64,000 nt of DNA from Elusimicrobia bacterium HGW-Elusimicrobia-3 (GCA_002840355.1 PHAL01000005.1:60929-124928); one strand, 5' to 3'; shown: positions 1 through 7,676, counted from the first letter of the stretch. Notes: a model not told the origin generated them from the sequence alone. Translations and numbers: made by a program.

Positions 1-131
1 TGCGGCAGCAGGGCGGGCAGCAGCAGGAGCCCCAGCCAGGCGCGGCGCAGGCTTTTCAGGGCAAAAGGGAAGGCGCGCGCGATTCCGCCGCTTTTTTCAC
101 CTCCGTTATGACTTTCGCCCCGGGATATCAT
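1..131 (-). CDS. Membrane protein, N-terminal fragment (runs off the window)
   Basis: An open frame starts at an ATG at 131-129 and runs off the left edge after about 43 codons. A GAGGAG ribosome-binding site lies upstream, inside the end of the Rrf2 gene. The visible part is a polar N-terminus followed by a Leu-rich hydrophobic stretch that looks like the start of a membrane segment. Only 15 bp separate it from the Rrf2 stop codon, so the two are very likely co-transcribed and this may be the regulator's target. The family cannot be named from this fragment. Confidence 0.55.
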   Translation of the reverse strand, partial: MISRGESHNGGEKSGGIARAFPFALKSLRRAWLGLLLLPALLP

Positions 132-146
132 AATTTATCTCTCGCT

Positions 147-587
147 TTACTCCTCGGCGGCGCCGCCGCCGCAGGTCTGGACGCCGCGATTCTTGCAGCC
201 TTTCTTGCGCTCTTCTTCCTTCATCATCTCTATGATGTCCTGCACGGTCAGCCCCACCAGCCAGTGGTTCACCTCGGCGCGCAGCGTCTCATAAAGCCTG
301 TTGGGCACCTGGGCCTTTTCGGCCTTGGGCGCGCCGTTCACGGTAAAGGCCTCCATCAGCTGCCAGACGCTGATGCTGTCCAGGTCCTTGTGCAGGCGGT
401 AGCCGCGGCCTTTCTGCGACTCCACGAAGCCGGCGTGCACCAGGGCCTGCAGCACCTTGTTGCAGTACGGCGCGGGCAGGCCCTGGAAGCGCGAGATCTC
501 CGCCACCTGGTTCCAGCGGCCGCCGCCGTTCTGCCCGAGATAATGCAGGCAGGCCAGCCCGTATGCGAGAGTGCGGTTCATTCTCAT
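147..587 (-). CDS. Rrf2-family transcriptional regulator
   Basis: This 146-residue protein has the length and layout of Rrf2 regulators: an N-terminal winged helix with the typical wording TLAYGLACLHYLG, PAPYCNKVLQALVHAGFV and KGRGYRL, then a helical tail. IscR-type members bind an Fe-S cluster through three spaced Cys residues. Here only the C-terminal pair in CKNRGVQTC is visible, so cluster binding is uncertain. The start could be this ATG or the one two codons later. It is read from a good promoter about 130 nt upstream, and the leader holds a palindrome that could be its own operator. Confidence 0.85.
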   Translation of the reverse strand: MRMNRTLAYGLACLHYLGQNGGGRWNQVAEISRFQGLPAPYCNKVLQALVHAGFVESQKGRGYRLHKDLDSISVWQLMEAFTVNGAPKAEKAQVPNRLYETLRAEVNHWLVGLTVQDIIEMMKEEERKKGCKNRGVQTCGGGAAEE

Positions 588-647
588 ATAGACACCATGC
601 TGACTGAAATTTTATAAGCCGCGCCTGTTTCCCCGGCGAACAGCAGT

Positions 648-670
648 CATTGGACAAGAAGTATCCAATG
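648..670. promoter_or_regulatory. Inverted repeat in the Rrf2 leader (possible operator)
   Basis: CATTGGA at 648-654 and TCCAATG at 664-670 form a perfect 7-bp dyad with a 9-bp spacer. It lies between the predicted promoter and the Rrf2 start. The position suits autoregulation, but binding is inferred only. Confidence 0.4.
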
Positions 671-721
671 GCTCCCGGCAAAAAAACGGCACCGAAAAGC
701 ATGCCGTCCATTCGCACTTAT

Positions 722-749
722 AGTATAACAGCCCTATTACGGCAGTCAA
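722..749 (-). promoter_or_regulatory. Sigma-70-type promoter for the Rrf2 gene
   Basis: On the minus strand, TTGACT (749-744) and TATACT (727-722) are separated by 16 bp. Transcription would start near 715 and leave a leader of about 128 nt before the Rrf2 ATG. The promoter sits directly after the stop codon of the radical SAM gene at 761. Confidence 0.6.
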
Positions 750-760
750 TAGACAAATTA

Positions 761-1810
761 TCAGCCCCGGCCGTGCTTTTTTTTGAAAGCCGCAGCCATC
801 TCGCAAGCGGGCCGATTCGGGGCGAAAGCGTCCCCCTCCTCCAGCAGGCTTATGCCCGGGCAGCGGCTGCAGAATTCGATATCGGGACAGCCGGCGCAAT
901 CTTGCAGGTCCTTAAGGCCGGCCCGGCGCCATTTTTTCAGCCAAGCCGAGCCCTTCCACAGGGCAGAGAATTTCTGGCGGGCCAGGTTGCCCAGTTTGAC
1001 CGGCAGCTGCAGACAGGGAAACAGGGTTCCGGCAGGGTCTACAGCGCAGACATTGCGGCCGGCGCCGCACAGGAAATCCCAGGCGTCGGCGCTACCGGGA
1101 ACCGGGGCGGCGGGCCCCGCCTCCGCTCCGGACGGCGAAAGGTGTGACAGAGCCCGCCTCAACTCCGGGCCGGAGAGGCGGTATTTAAGGGCGGCCCTGT
1201 CTCCGTCGTTGGCCGGCGCTATGACGGGGTCGAAAGAGATGCCGCAGCCTTCTTTCCGGGCCAGGCGCTTCAAAAATGCCGCCTGCCCGGAGTTCAGGTT
1301 CATCAGCGGCACCTTTATCTTTACCGCTACCCCGGCCGCTTTGAGCAGGCGGGCGGCAGCCAGGCTGCCGCCAAAGGAACCTTTCAGGCCTGTGAGGCCG
1401 TCATGCACCTCCGGGCGGCCGTACAAGCTGATCTCGAATGCCGAAACTCCCGCCTGGCGGAATTCCCGGGCGCGGGCGGGCGTCAGGCCCAGGCCGGTGG
1501 AAAACACCCTGACGTCAAAACTCAATGATTTAGCGAACCGGCACAACTCGGCCAAGTCCGGCCGCAGCAGCGGCTCGCCCCCGGTGAAAACGAGGTAAAG
1601 CCCCCCGGCGCGGGCCAGTTGGCGCAGTATCTGCTCCCATTGGGCGGTGGAGAGTTCGCGGCCGGGGCGCGCGCGGCCGGCGGTTTCGGGCAGGTAGCAG
1701 TGGCGGCAGGAGAGCGGGCAGCGGCGGGTCAGTTCTACGGTAACCGAAATTGGAATATTTTTATCCAGCGTGAGCGCGTTGAGCCGCGCTGAAGGCAGGC
1801 AGTCGGGCAT
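761..1810 (-). CDS. Radical SAM/SPASM peptide maturase
   Basis: A 349-residue radical SAM enzyme with a C-terminal SPASM region. The [4Fe-4S]-SAM motif is C31-x3-C35-x2-C38 in RRCPLSCRHC, followed by the FTGGEPLLRPD segment typical of the family. The C-terminal third carries the SPASM cysteines (CGAGRNVCAVDPAGTLFPC, then CAGC, C, C and a last C), which bind auxiliary Fe-S clusters. Such proteins modify ribosomally made peptides, for example by thioether or C-C crosslinks. The longer open frame upstream is not used: the ATG at 1810 overlaps the stop of the peptidase gene as TGATG. It is the last gene of the PqqD/peptide cluster. The exact chemistry cannot be read from the sequence. Confidence 0.88.
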   Translation of the reverse strand: MPDCLPSARLNALTLDKNIPISVTVELTRRCPLSCRHCYLPETAGRARPGRELSTAQWEQILRQLARAGGLYLVFTGGEPLLRPDLAELCRFAKSLSFDVRVFSTGLGLTPARAREFRQAGVSAFEISLYGRPEVHDGLTGLKGSFGGSLAAARLLKAAGVAVKIKVPLMNLNSGQAAFLKRLARKEGCGISFDPVIAPANDGDRAALKYRLSGPELRRALSHLSPSGAEAGPAAPVPGSADAWDFLCGAGRNVCAVDPAGTLFPCLQLPVKLGNLARQKFSALWKGSAWLKKWRRAGLKDLQDCAGCPDIEFCSRCPGISLLEEGDAFAPNRPACEMAAAFKKKHGRG

Positions 1811-2133
1811 CAGTTGAAGGGATTGGCGGCGTACAAGGCGCGCCGCAGCCTGGCGTACCACAGACCCGGCAAGCCTGCGGCCAGCGGACCGCCGCCGAGC
1901 ACCGTGCCCCGCACCTCGGCCCAGGAGACATAGTGCGGTTCCAGCCGTCCGGCGTCGTCCACGAACACGGCGCCGCCCGGGCAAACCTCGGCCACCCGGT
2001 GCAGCAGATTGCGTCCGCCGTAGACATAGACCGCGCAATCCCCGGCGCCGGGGCGCCCCGGGGCCACGGCCACGGCCTGCCCCGGACGGAACAGGGGCAG
2101 CATGCTGGAGCCTTCCAACCTGAATACCTTCAT
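1810..2133 (-). CDS. S24/S26-type peptidase, Ser-His (SipW-like) form
   Basis: A 107-residue protein with the core of S26 signal peptidases: the nucleophile motif EGSSMLP (Ser10 before Met11) near the N-terminus and a second conserved box NLLHRV (His45). Bacterial type I peptidases use Lys in the second box; archaeal, ER and SipW-type enzymes use His, as here. No membrane anchor is evident in the first 20 residues, unlike export signal peptidases, so a soluble cytoplasmic protease is likely. The ATG overlaps the stop of the small peptide gene (TGATG), which points to a role in cleaving that peptide's leader. The start at 2133 is preferred over the upstream one because of this coupling. Confidence 0.7.
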   Translation of the reverse strand: MKVFRLEGSSMLPLFRPGQAVAVAPGRPGAGDCAVYVYGGRNLLHRVAEVCPGGAVFVDDAGRLEPHYVSWAEVRGTVLGGGPLAAGLPGLWYARLRRALYAANPFN

Positions 2134-2270
2134 CAGGAAAATTTCTTCAGGGATTTGCAGGCCAGCTGGCTGATAGGGCCGGTGATGCATTTGCCGCAGG
2201 CCAGCGCCGCGGTCTCGAAGATCTTCTCGGTCTTCATGGCGGGCTTCGCGTAGGTTTTTTTCTTCTTCAT
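2133..2270 (-). CDS. Putative RiPP precursor peptide, three Cys, C-terminal Ser
   Basis: A 45-codon gene fills the space between the PqqD-like and peptidase genes. The product has a Lys-rich start, a YAKP motif at residues 7-10, an acidic/hydrophobic stretch TEKIFETAALA, then C25-G-K-C28, C38 and a terminal Ser45. A YxxP motif is what PqqD-type recognition domains bind in several known leader peptides. The likely core is the CGKC-containing C-terminal 20 residues. GGAG lies 8 nt before the ATG at 2270; an ATG two codons earlier (2276) overlaps the PqqD stop and is the alternative. The size, Cys content and placement among maturation genes support a modified-peptide precursor. The final structure is unknown. 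Confidence 0.75.
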   Translation of the reverse strand: MKKKKTYAKPAMKTEKIFETAALACGKCITGPISQLACKSLKKFS

Positions 2271-2272
2271 AT

Positions 2273-2539
2273 TCATTTCTCCGCTTTGGCTATCAGTCCG
2301 GCGGCCAGCAGTTCTTTGATAAAGGCCGCCGTGTCGGCCGCGGCGGCAGAGGCGTCTATATCGTACTCGGCCGCGATGGCGGCGGCTATGGCCGCTTCGT
2401 CCCTGCCGGCGGCCAGGCCTTCCCAGACCAGGGCCGCTGCGCCGTTAAGTTCGTGCATCCTGGAGCCGGCGGCGTCCACGATGAACAATTCCCCGGCTAT
2501 GCGCCGGAAGGCGAGGTCTTTTCTCAGTATAAGCTTCAT
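2273..2539 (-). CDS. PqqD-like peptide recognition protein
   Basis: An 88-residue PqqD-family protein. Its pattern is a short beta-strand start (KLILRKDLAFRRIAGELFIVDAAGSRMHELNGAAALVWEGLAAG) followed by a helical bundle, the shape of a RiPP precursor recognition element. Proteins of this kind hold the leader peptide and present it to a radical SAM partner. It is joined by ATGA overlaps to the kinase gene before it and, depending on the start used, to the precursor gene after it. Function is inferred from family and context. Confidence 0.8.
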   Translation of the reverse strand: MKLILRKDLAFRRIAGELFIVDAAGSRMHELNGAAALVWEGLAAGRDEAAIAAAIAAEYDIDASAAAADTAAFIKELLAAGLIAKAEK

Positions 2540-3345
2540 ACCAACTCCAGGAAAGCGGCGTCCTTTTTAGAAAATTCCAGGCTGGCAAAAGAAATTTTAC
2601 CCAGCAGCGCGGCGGCGTTGTTCAGCACCAGGGACGAGATATCCCGACCTTTTTCAAAATTCAGCAGGCAGCGCAGCAGCAACTTCAGGGCCTCGCTCCC
2701 GCCGCAGGGGGCAACCCTGTTCCCCCTGCTCTTCTTAAGCAGGTATATCCCGCCCAGCGGCCAGGAACCCGGCCGCCCGTCCGCGCGCATTTCGCCCCAG
2801 AACGGCGAACCGTGTACCGTGTAACGACCACCCTCCCGGCGCAGCAAATTAATCTCGTCGCTGATAACTTCGCAACCGGAGCCGGCGGCCAATTTGGAAA
2901 GCGTGGATTTGCCCGCCCCGGACCGGCCCAGGAACAGGTAAGCCCTGCCCTTTTTCACCAGGCCGGCGGAGTGAAGCATAAAACCGCCCGAGCGCAGCAG
3001 CAAACTGCTTATCAAAGACCGCAGGAAAGCGTCCAGGCATTGCTCGTAGGGGGCGGCCGAGAGTTCTCCGGCCCCGGAGCGCAGGTCCAGGGCGGCTGAA
3101 AAGTCCCCGCGCTTCAGTTCCAGCCTGTTGTCTCTTAAAAGAACCGCCGGCCTGAAGGGGGACTCCCTGCCGGGCGCCTCCCGCACGCTGAACCTTGGCC
3201 CGCGTGCCGCGCGGCAGGCGAAACGGCCATACCTGCCCTTCAAAACAGAAATGATACCAGGCGAGTCCGATTCAAAACCCAGCCCGAAACCGCCAATGGC
3301 CAGCTTCAGTGAGGCGGCGCGAACCGCTACAGGCCGGACGGCCAC
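2536..3345 (-). CDS. HPr-kinase-like protein of a RiPP cluster
   Basis: A 269-residue protein with a Walker A loop GRSGAGKST at about residues 140-148, followed by an ISDE segment, as in HPr kinase/phosphorylase C-terminal domains. The N-terminal 120 residues resemble the poorly conserved front part of HprK-like proteins found in peptide clusters. In lasso peptide clusters such as paeninodin, a homologous kinase phosphorylates the C-terminal Ser of the precursor; the neighbouring peptide here also ends in Ser. It starts with GTG 18 bp inside the preceding pilin-like gene, with a GAGG site upstream, so its translation is coupled to that gene. A regulatory HPr kinase is unlikely: no PTS genes are nearby. 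Confidence 0.72.
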   Translation of the reverse strand: MAVRPVAVRAASLKLAIGGFGLGFESDSPGIISVLKGRYGRFACRAARGPRFSVREAPGRESPFRPAVLLRDNRLELKRGDFSAALDLRSGAGELSAAPYEQCLDAFLRSLISSLLLRSGGFMLHSAGLVKKGRAYLFLGRSGAGKSTLSKLAAGSGCEVISDEINLLRREGGRYTVHGSPFWGEMRADGRPGSWPLGGIYLLKKSRGNRVAPCGGSEALKLLLRCLLNFEKGRDISSLVLNNAAALLGKISFASLEFSKKDAAFLELV

Positions 3346-4613
3346 TCGGCTTTGACCTCGTACCAGGAGTGCAGTTTTATGTTGACGCCCTGTATCAGTA
3401 TGTCCCTGGCCACGTTGTCGTCGTAGTATATGCCCATGGTCGAAGTGCCCATCGTGGCGTCCTGATTGCTGAGCAGCACGCCGTTGATATTGCAGTTGCC
3501 GCCGCCCTGCAGCCCCTGGCTGCCTCCGGTATAAGCGAAACCGTGTATAAGCACGTTATCCAGCTCGTACTCCAGGTTATTGGCGACATAGTTGCCGCTC
3601 ACGGCGGCGGCCCAAGTGGCGGGGGCGGCGGCGTCGAAAGCCTGGTAATGCGCCCAGTTATTGCCGTATTCCTTCCAGGCTTCCGGGGGCACTTTGGCGT
3701 CATAATTGCCGTCCGCGCCGCCGCTGCCTGAAATGATGAAATTCCCGAGCATTATCATAGTGCCGCGGATGAAGTTGCCCCCGCCGCCGCTCTGGAAGGT
3801 GACGTCCCCGGTTATATAGTAGGTGCGGTTGCTGGTGTCGTTGCAGCCTTTGAACTCGGCGTTGCCGATATGGTAATAGGTGGAGGAGTTGCCGTTGCCG
3901 CAGCCGTTGGGGGCCCCTCCCAGAGCCAGGTCGCTGGCCTGGGCGGAACTGAGGTAGGTGGAGAATTTTATCTTGGGGAACTGCGGGATCTCGTAATAGG
4001 ACCACCAGTAGACATTGTCGGTAGAGGCCGAGGTGGAACCGCCGTCCTGCGGGGTCACGTGGCCGGCGCTGTAATAGCGCGGGAAGGTGCGGCCGGTGGC
4101 GTCGATGGAGTTGCCGGAGATGACCGGCCCCCATTCTATGTGGTCGTTACCGCCGGTATTGGAGACCATGTTGGCGGCGCGGGTGGCGAAGTCGGCCGCG
4201 TTGTCGTTGCGCAGCACGGCCCGTATGCGGCGCAGCTGCGCCCCGGTCCTGTCCCGGCCCACGGACTCCACCACGCGCATATCCGCGTCCACCGGGTGGG
4301 AGGTGATCTGGATGGTGTAGGTGCCGCCGCTTTCGGCGGAGTAAACCTGGTCGAAATTATAGCCGGCGATAGTCCCGGTGCCGGTCATGATCCACATGTC
4401 GTCGCTCTCGAGCAGCTTCCAGCGCGCCCTGTCCACGCCGGCCTCGGCCAGGTGGAAAGCCGTGGTGGATTTCTTTTCCTTCACCGACCACCTGCCCTCG
4501 TTCTGCACGAACAGGTCCATCACCGGGAACATCAGCATCAGGAACAGCAGGATACTGATGACCATAGAGATGGCCATCTGCCCGGCGCGCCGCGGCGAGA
4601 GGGTTTTTTTCAT
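3327..4613 (-). CDS. PilX-like pilus assembly protein
   Basis: A 428-residue protein whose N-terminus matches the PilX/GspK-like pattern: a short basic stretch, GQMAISMVISILLFLMLMFPVMDLF as a hydrophobic helix, then AFHLAEAGVDRARWKL. Class III peptidase cleavage after Gly is possible, but the usual Glu at position +5 is missing, as in GspK/PilX minor pilins. The rest is rich in Gly, Asn and Ser and looks like a beta-rich extracellular domain. It follows two pilin-like genes with 2-4 bp spacing and overlaps the kinase gene after it. It probably forms part of a minor pilin or pseudopilin tip complex. Confidence 0.72.
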   Translation of the reverse strand: MKKTLSPRRAGQMAISMVISILLFLMLMFPVMDLFVQNEGRWSVKEKKSTTAFHLAEAGVDRARWKLLESDDMWIMTGTGTIAGYNFDQVYSAESGGTYTIQITSHPVDADMRVVESVGRDRTGAQLRRIRAVLRNDNAADFATRAANMVSNTGGNDHIEWGPVISGNSIDATGRTFPRYYSAGHVTPQDGGSTSASTDNVYWWSYYEIPQFPKIKFSTYLSSAQASDLALGGAPNGCGNGNSSTYYHIGNAEFKGCNDTSNRTYYITGDVTFQSGGGGNFIRGTMIMLGNFIISGSGGADGNYDAKVPPEAWKEYGNNWAHYQAFDAAAPATWAAAVSGNYVANNLEYELDNVLIHGFAYTGGSQGLQGGGNCNINGVLLSNQDATMGTSTMGIYYDDNVARDILIQGVNIKLHSWYEVKAEWPSGL

Positions 4614-4615
4614 AA

Positions 4616-5143
4616 TCAGTTCATTATCCTGACTTTTTCCACGGCCATCTGCAGCGCCTTGGTGCCGCCCTCGTAGGTGGCCTTCTCGAAGGTGATGGAG
4701 ATGGAGATGATCCCGTCGTCGTCCGTGCGCGGGTAGGTGAAGGCGATGTAGCGCAGGTGGTTGGCTATCAGCTTGCCCGTGAGCATGTTGCCGTCCACAT
4801 CGCCGGCCGCCTGGTAAAGCTGGGTCCCCTGCTGGTAGTAGAACGCCCAGCTCTGACCACCCGAGGAGTTATATTTTTTGAATTTTATGCGGGAATGCGG
4901 CGGCTGGCCGGGCAACTCGTCCACCTCTATGGTGTGGCCCAGGGCCTGCCGCAGGTCGCGGTTGATGTTGGCCAGAGCGCCGCGCGCGTTCTTCTGTATC
5001 TCCACCCTGGCCGTCAGCAGCTGCACGAACTGGAAGGTCTTGATGAAGGTGCGCGGCGCGGCGAGGATGAGCACGCCCAGGATGGCGACGACGAGCATCA
5101 TCTCCATCAGCGTATAACCGCGCTTTAGTTTCCGGTCTTTCAT
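4616..5143 (-). CDS. Minor pilin/pseudopilin with prepilin signal (PilW/GspJ-like)
   Basis: A 175-residue protein with a class III signal peptide: KLKRG followed by YTLMEMMLVVAILGVLILAAP, with the conserved Glu at +5 after the cleavage Gly9. This helix packs into the pilus core after cleavage by PilD. The segment after it (ARVEIQKNARGALANINRDLRQAL) resembles PilW and GspJ minor pilins. It lies between two other pilin-like genes in one operon. No PilB, PilC or PilD genes are in the window, so the assembly machine must be encoded elsewhere. Confidence 0.82.
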   Translation of the reverse strand: MKDRKLKRGYTLMEMMLVVAILGVLILAAPRTFIKTFQFVQLLTARVEIQKNARGALANINRDLRQALGHTIEVDELPGQPPHSRIKFKKYNSSGGQSWAFYYQQGTQLYQAAGDVDGNMLTGKLIANHLRYIAFTYPRTDDDGIISISITFEKATYEGGTKALQMAVEKVRIMN

Positions 5144-5147
5144 AGCG

Positions 5148-7676
5148 TCACCAGCTGAAATCCCTGACCACCGTCTGTCCCGGGGTCACCGCCACGCCGA
5201 GGGCCTGCTTGGGCACGATGCTGGGTGTCGAGCCGCTCCAGGTGGTGTACCAGGCGTAAACGTTGTAGGTGTAGCCGCCTTTTACGGGTATATTGTAGTT
5301 GCCCAGCGCGCTGCTGGAAGCGGCATAGTAGACCCCGGTGCCGGCGCGCAGGGCGGGCGTTATGTCCGGGGGATAGGAGCCGGCGCCCAGCGTGGCGGTG
5401 GTCACGTAGATCAGCACTCCGGTGGATATGGGCCGTCCGGCCCCGTTGGTCACGCTGCCGGTGACGTAGCCGAAAGCGCCGGTCACGCTGAAAGTGGAGG
5501 AAAAGGCCGTTTCGCCCGCGGCCACGGTCACCGTGGTGCTGGACGGCGACGACGCCTCGCCGGCCTCCAGCTGCGGCACCACCACGTAGGTGCCGGTGGA
5601 GATGCCCGAGCCCGAGATCGTGAAATAGCCTTCGTCGTCGCTGATGCCGTTGCCCTGCTCCACGTCGTCCTTGATGCCCACCACCGGGATGCCCGGCAGC
5701 GGGTCCACGCCGTTGGTGGTCACGCGGCCGCTGATCCTGCCGCCGTAATAAAGCGTAAAATCCACGCCCTGAGCCACCTCGCCCAGTTCCACGCTGACGC
5801 CCATGGAAGAGAGCTCCACGTAGCTGGGGCTCTGGCTCTGGTAGTTGGCCACCACCGTTATCACCCCAGTGGCCACCGGCAGCGTGTACCTGCCGGAGGA
5901 ATTGGTGTTGACCTGCTCGCTGCCGGCCGAGAACATCTTGATGCCGGGCAGGGCCGTGCCGGCGGTATTGAGCACCAGGCCGGTGACATAGCCGTAGATC
6001 GTCTCGGTGGACAGGCGTATATCCCCGGCGTTGACCACGAAACCGTTGGAAACCCCTCCGTCCACGGTAACGCTGGAGAAGGACAGGCCGGTGGAGGCGT
6101 AGACCGTCCAGGCGCCGGTGGAGACGTTGGTGAGGTTGAAGTTGCCGCCGGAATCGGCGCTCACCGGAGTGGAAAGGCCGTCGTCGGCGAACACCAGCGC
6201 CCCCGCCGCGGGGGTGCCGGAATTGCAGGCCTCGGTCTGGGCCGAGTTGTGCGGCAGGCTGGAGAAAGGCCTGGCTCCGGCAAAGTCGTCGTTGTTGTCA
6301 TTGGAATCGTAGCAGCGGCCCAGGCCGGGTGTCACGCCAGAAGATGTGGTCTTGCGGGTATAGGCCTCGCCGGGTTCGAAACCGATGGACTGCGCTATGG
6401 CTTCCCCCTCGAAGCTTTCTGCAAGCTGCTTGCCGCCAATGCCGTTGTTGGAGGCGTTCCAGCCCAACGTGTCGTACACAGGTGAGGCCGCCGCCCCGCG
6501 GAGCACTACGTAACCGGCCGGGCTGGGGCTGCCCGTAAGGATGACGTCGTCCTGGTTGGCCCAGTTGGAATCTCTGTCATAGACAGCGTCGGCCTGCAGC
6601 GTTACGCCGGCCGCCGTGACCGTGCCGGTATTGGCGAAGATGAAATAGCCGTTCGGGGCCAGGCTGACGGCGCGGTAATCGATATCCGGGAGTATCAGTA
6701 CTGCCGCCGACTCTTTATAGGCGAAACGCACCAGCTCGTTGGCGCCGGTGCCCAGGCCGGTGGCCATCGTCCAGGTCCAGGTGGTGGGGTTATACACTTC
6801 CACCCATTCCGTATTGCCGGTGGCGGTGGCCGTGCTGCCCACTATCTGGCTGATCACCAGGTGGTCGGTAACGTAGAGTTTCCCGATCACGGTGCCGCTG
6901 GACATCTGCGTCAGCGTGAAATTCTCGTCCGGGGAGGTCTCGCCGGGGGCCAGGCTGAACTGCGGCAGCGTGCCGGGGAACCAGCCGTCCTTGACGGCCA
7001 GCAGCGTGTAGCTGCCGCCCTCGATGGAGAAATTGTAGTAGCCGGCCGCGTCGGTCTCGCCGTACATCGAGGGCCGTTCCTGCGCGCGCACCACCACGCC
7101 CGCCACCGGCACGTTGAGCGAGTCCTTCACGTAGCCCTTGATGACCGAGGTTTTATTGATACGGGCCGGGTTTTCGCGGAGGTTGGTGACCTCCAGTTTG
7201 CGCCATTCGCCGCGCTCGTACCAGGCCACGATAACCTTGATCTCCTTGAGGCCGGTATCGGGGTCGTTCCAGTTCAGATAGGTCAGGTCGCCGCCGGCGT
7301 TCTCGTTGACCTTGCGGATGAGCACCCTGCGGGTGAAGTTGAGGCCGCCGACGTTCACCACCTCCTCCCCGTTCGGGGCGTGGTCGTAGACCATCGGGGG
7401 GGTGAAGTTGGTGTCGGCGGGCACGGTCTGCGTGGTCACCAGCACCCTGTAATAGGAACGGTTCTTCAGGTACTCCACCCGCTCCTGCGCTATATTGTTG
7501 GCCAGCGATCGGGTCTTGGCCGACTGTACGCCCACGTTGAAATACTTGAAGGCGCCCACCATGCCCAGCACGCCCACGGACATGATGACCATGGCCACCA
7601 TCAGCTCCACCAGCGTGATGCCGGGGCGCGACGGGGCCCGGGAGGCCGCGGTTCTGGTTGCAGTGTGTTTTTCCAT
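5148..7676 (-). CDS. Large minor pilin with carboxypeptidase-regulatory-like and lamin-tail-like domains
   Basis: An 842-residue protein with a prepilin signal: RPG19 then ITLVELMVAMVIMSVGVLG, Glu at +5. After a PilV-like region (about 20-170) come beta-sandwich modules: a carboxypeptidase-regulatory-like domain at about 178-255, a lamin-tail-like domain at about 272-420 (NTEWVEVYNP), and several further regulatory-like domains to the C-terminus, with recurrent GxVxxxxGxPxxGV wording. Ordinary PilV proteins have 150-250 residues, so this is a pilin fused to a long surface stalk. It is the first gene of the pilin/RiPP operon. A tip adhesin role is likely but inferred. Confidence 0.78.
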   Translation of the reverse strand: MEKHTATRTAASRAPSRPGITLVELMVAMVIMSVGVLGMVGAFKYFNVGVQSAKTRSLANNIAQERVEYLKNRSYYRVLVTTQTVPADTNFTPPMVYDHAPNGEEVVNVGGLNFTRRVLIRKVNENAGGDLTYLNWNDPDTGLKEIKVIVAWYERGEWRKLEVTNLRENPARINKTSVIKGYVKDSLNVPVAGVVVRAQERPSMYGETDAAGYYNFSIEGGSYTLLAVKDGWFPGTLPQFSLAPGETSPDENFTLTQMSSGTVIGKLYVTDHLVISQIVGSTATATGNTEWVEVYNPTTWTWTMATGLGTGANELVRFAYKESAAVLILPDIDYRAVSLAPNGYFIFANTGTVTAAGVTLQADAVYDRDSNWANQDDVILTGSPSPAGYVVLRGAAASPVYDTLGWNASNNGIGGKQLAESFEGEAIAQSIGFEPGEAYTRKTTSSGVTPGLGRCYDSNDNNDDFAGARPFSSLPHNSAQTEACNSGTPAAGALVFADDGLSTPVSADSGGNFNLTNVSTGAWTVYASTGLSFSSVTVDGGVSNGFVVNAGDIRLSTETIYGYVTGLVLNTAGTALPGIKMFSAGSEQVNTNSSGRYTLPVATGVITVVANYQSQSPSYVELSSMGVSVELGEVAQGVDFTLYYGGRISGRVTTNGVDPLPGIPVVGIKDDVEQGNGISDDEGYFTISGSGISTGTYVVVPQLEAGEASSPSSTTVTVAAGETAFSSTFSVTGAFGYVTGSVTNGAGRPISTGVLIYVTTATLGAGSYPPDITPALRAGTGVYYAASSSALGNYNIPVKGGYTYNVYAWYTTWSGSTPSIVPKQALGVAVTPGQTVVRDFSW

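Noticed and set aside
761..3345. Lasso peptide cluster
   Set aside because: PqqD-like and HprK-like proteins occur in lasso clusters, but the B2 transglutaminase-like protease and the asparagine-synthetase-like cyclase are absent, and a radical SAM/SPASM enzyme is present instead.
2536..3345. True HPr kinase/phosphorylase (HprK)
   Set aside because: The P-loop matches, but no HPr or PTS gene is nearby and the gene is locked into the PqqD/precursor cluster, so a peptide-cluster kinase fits better.
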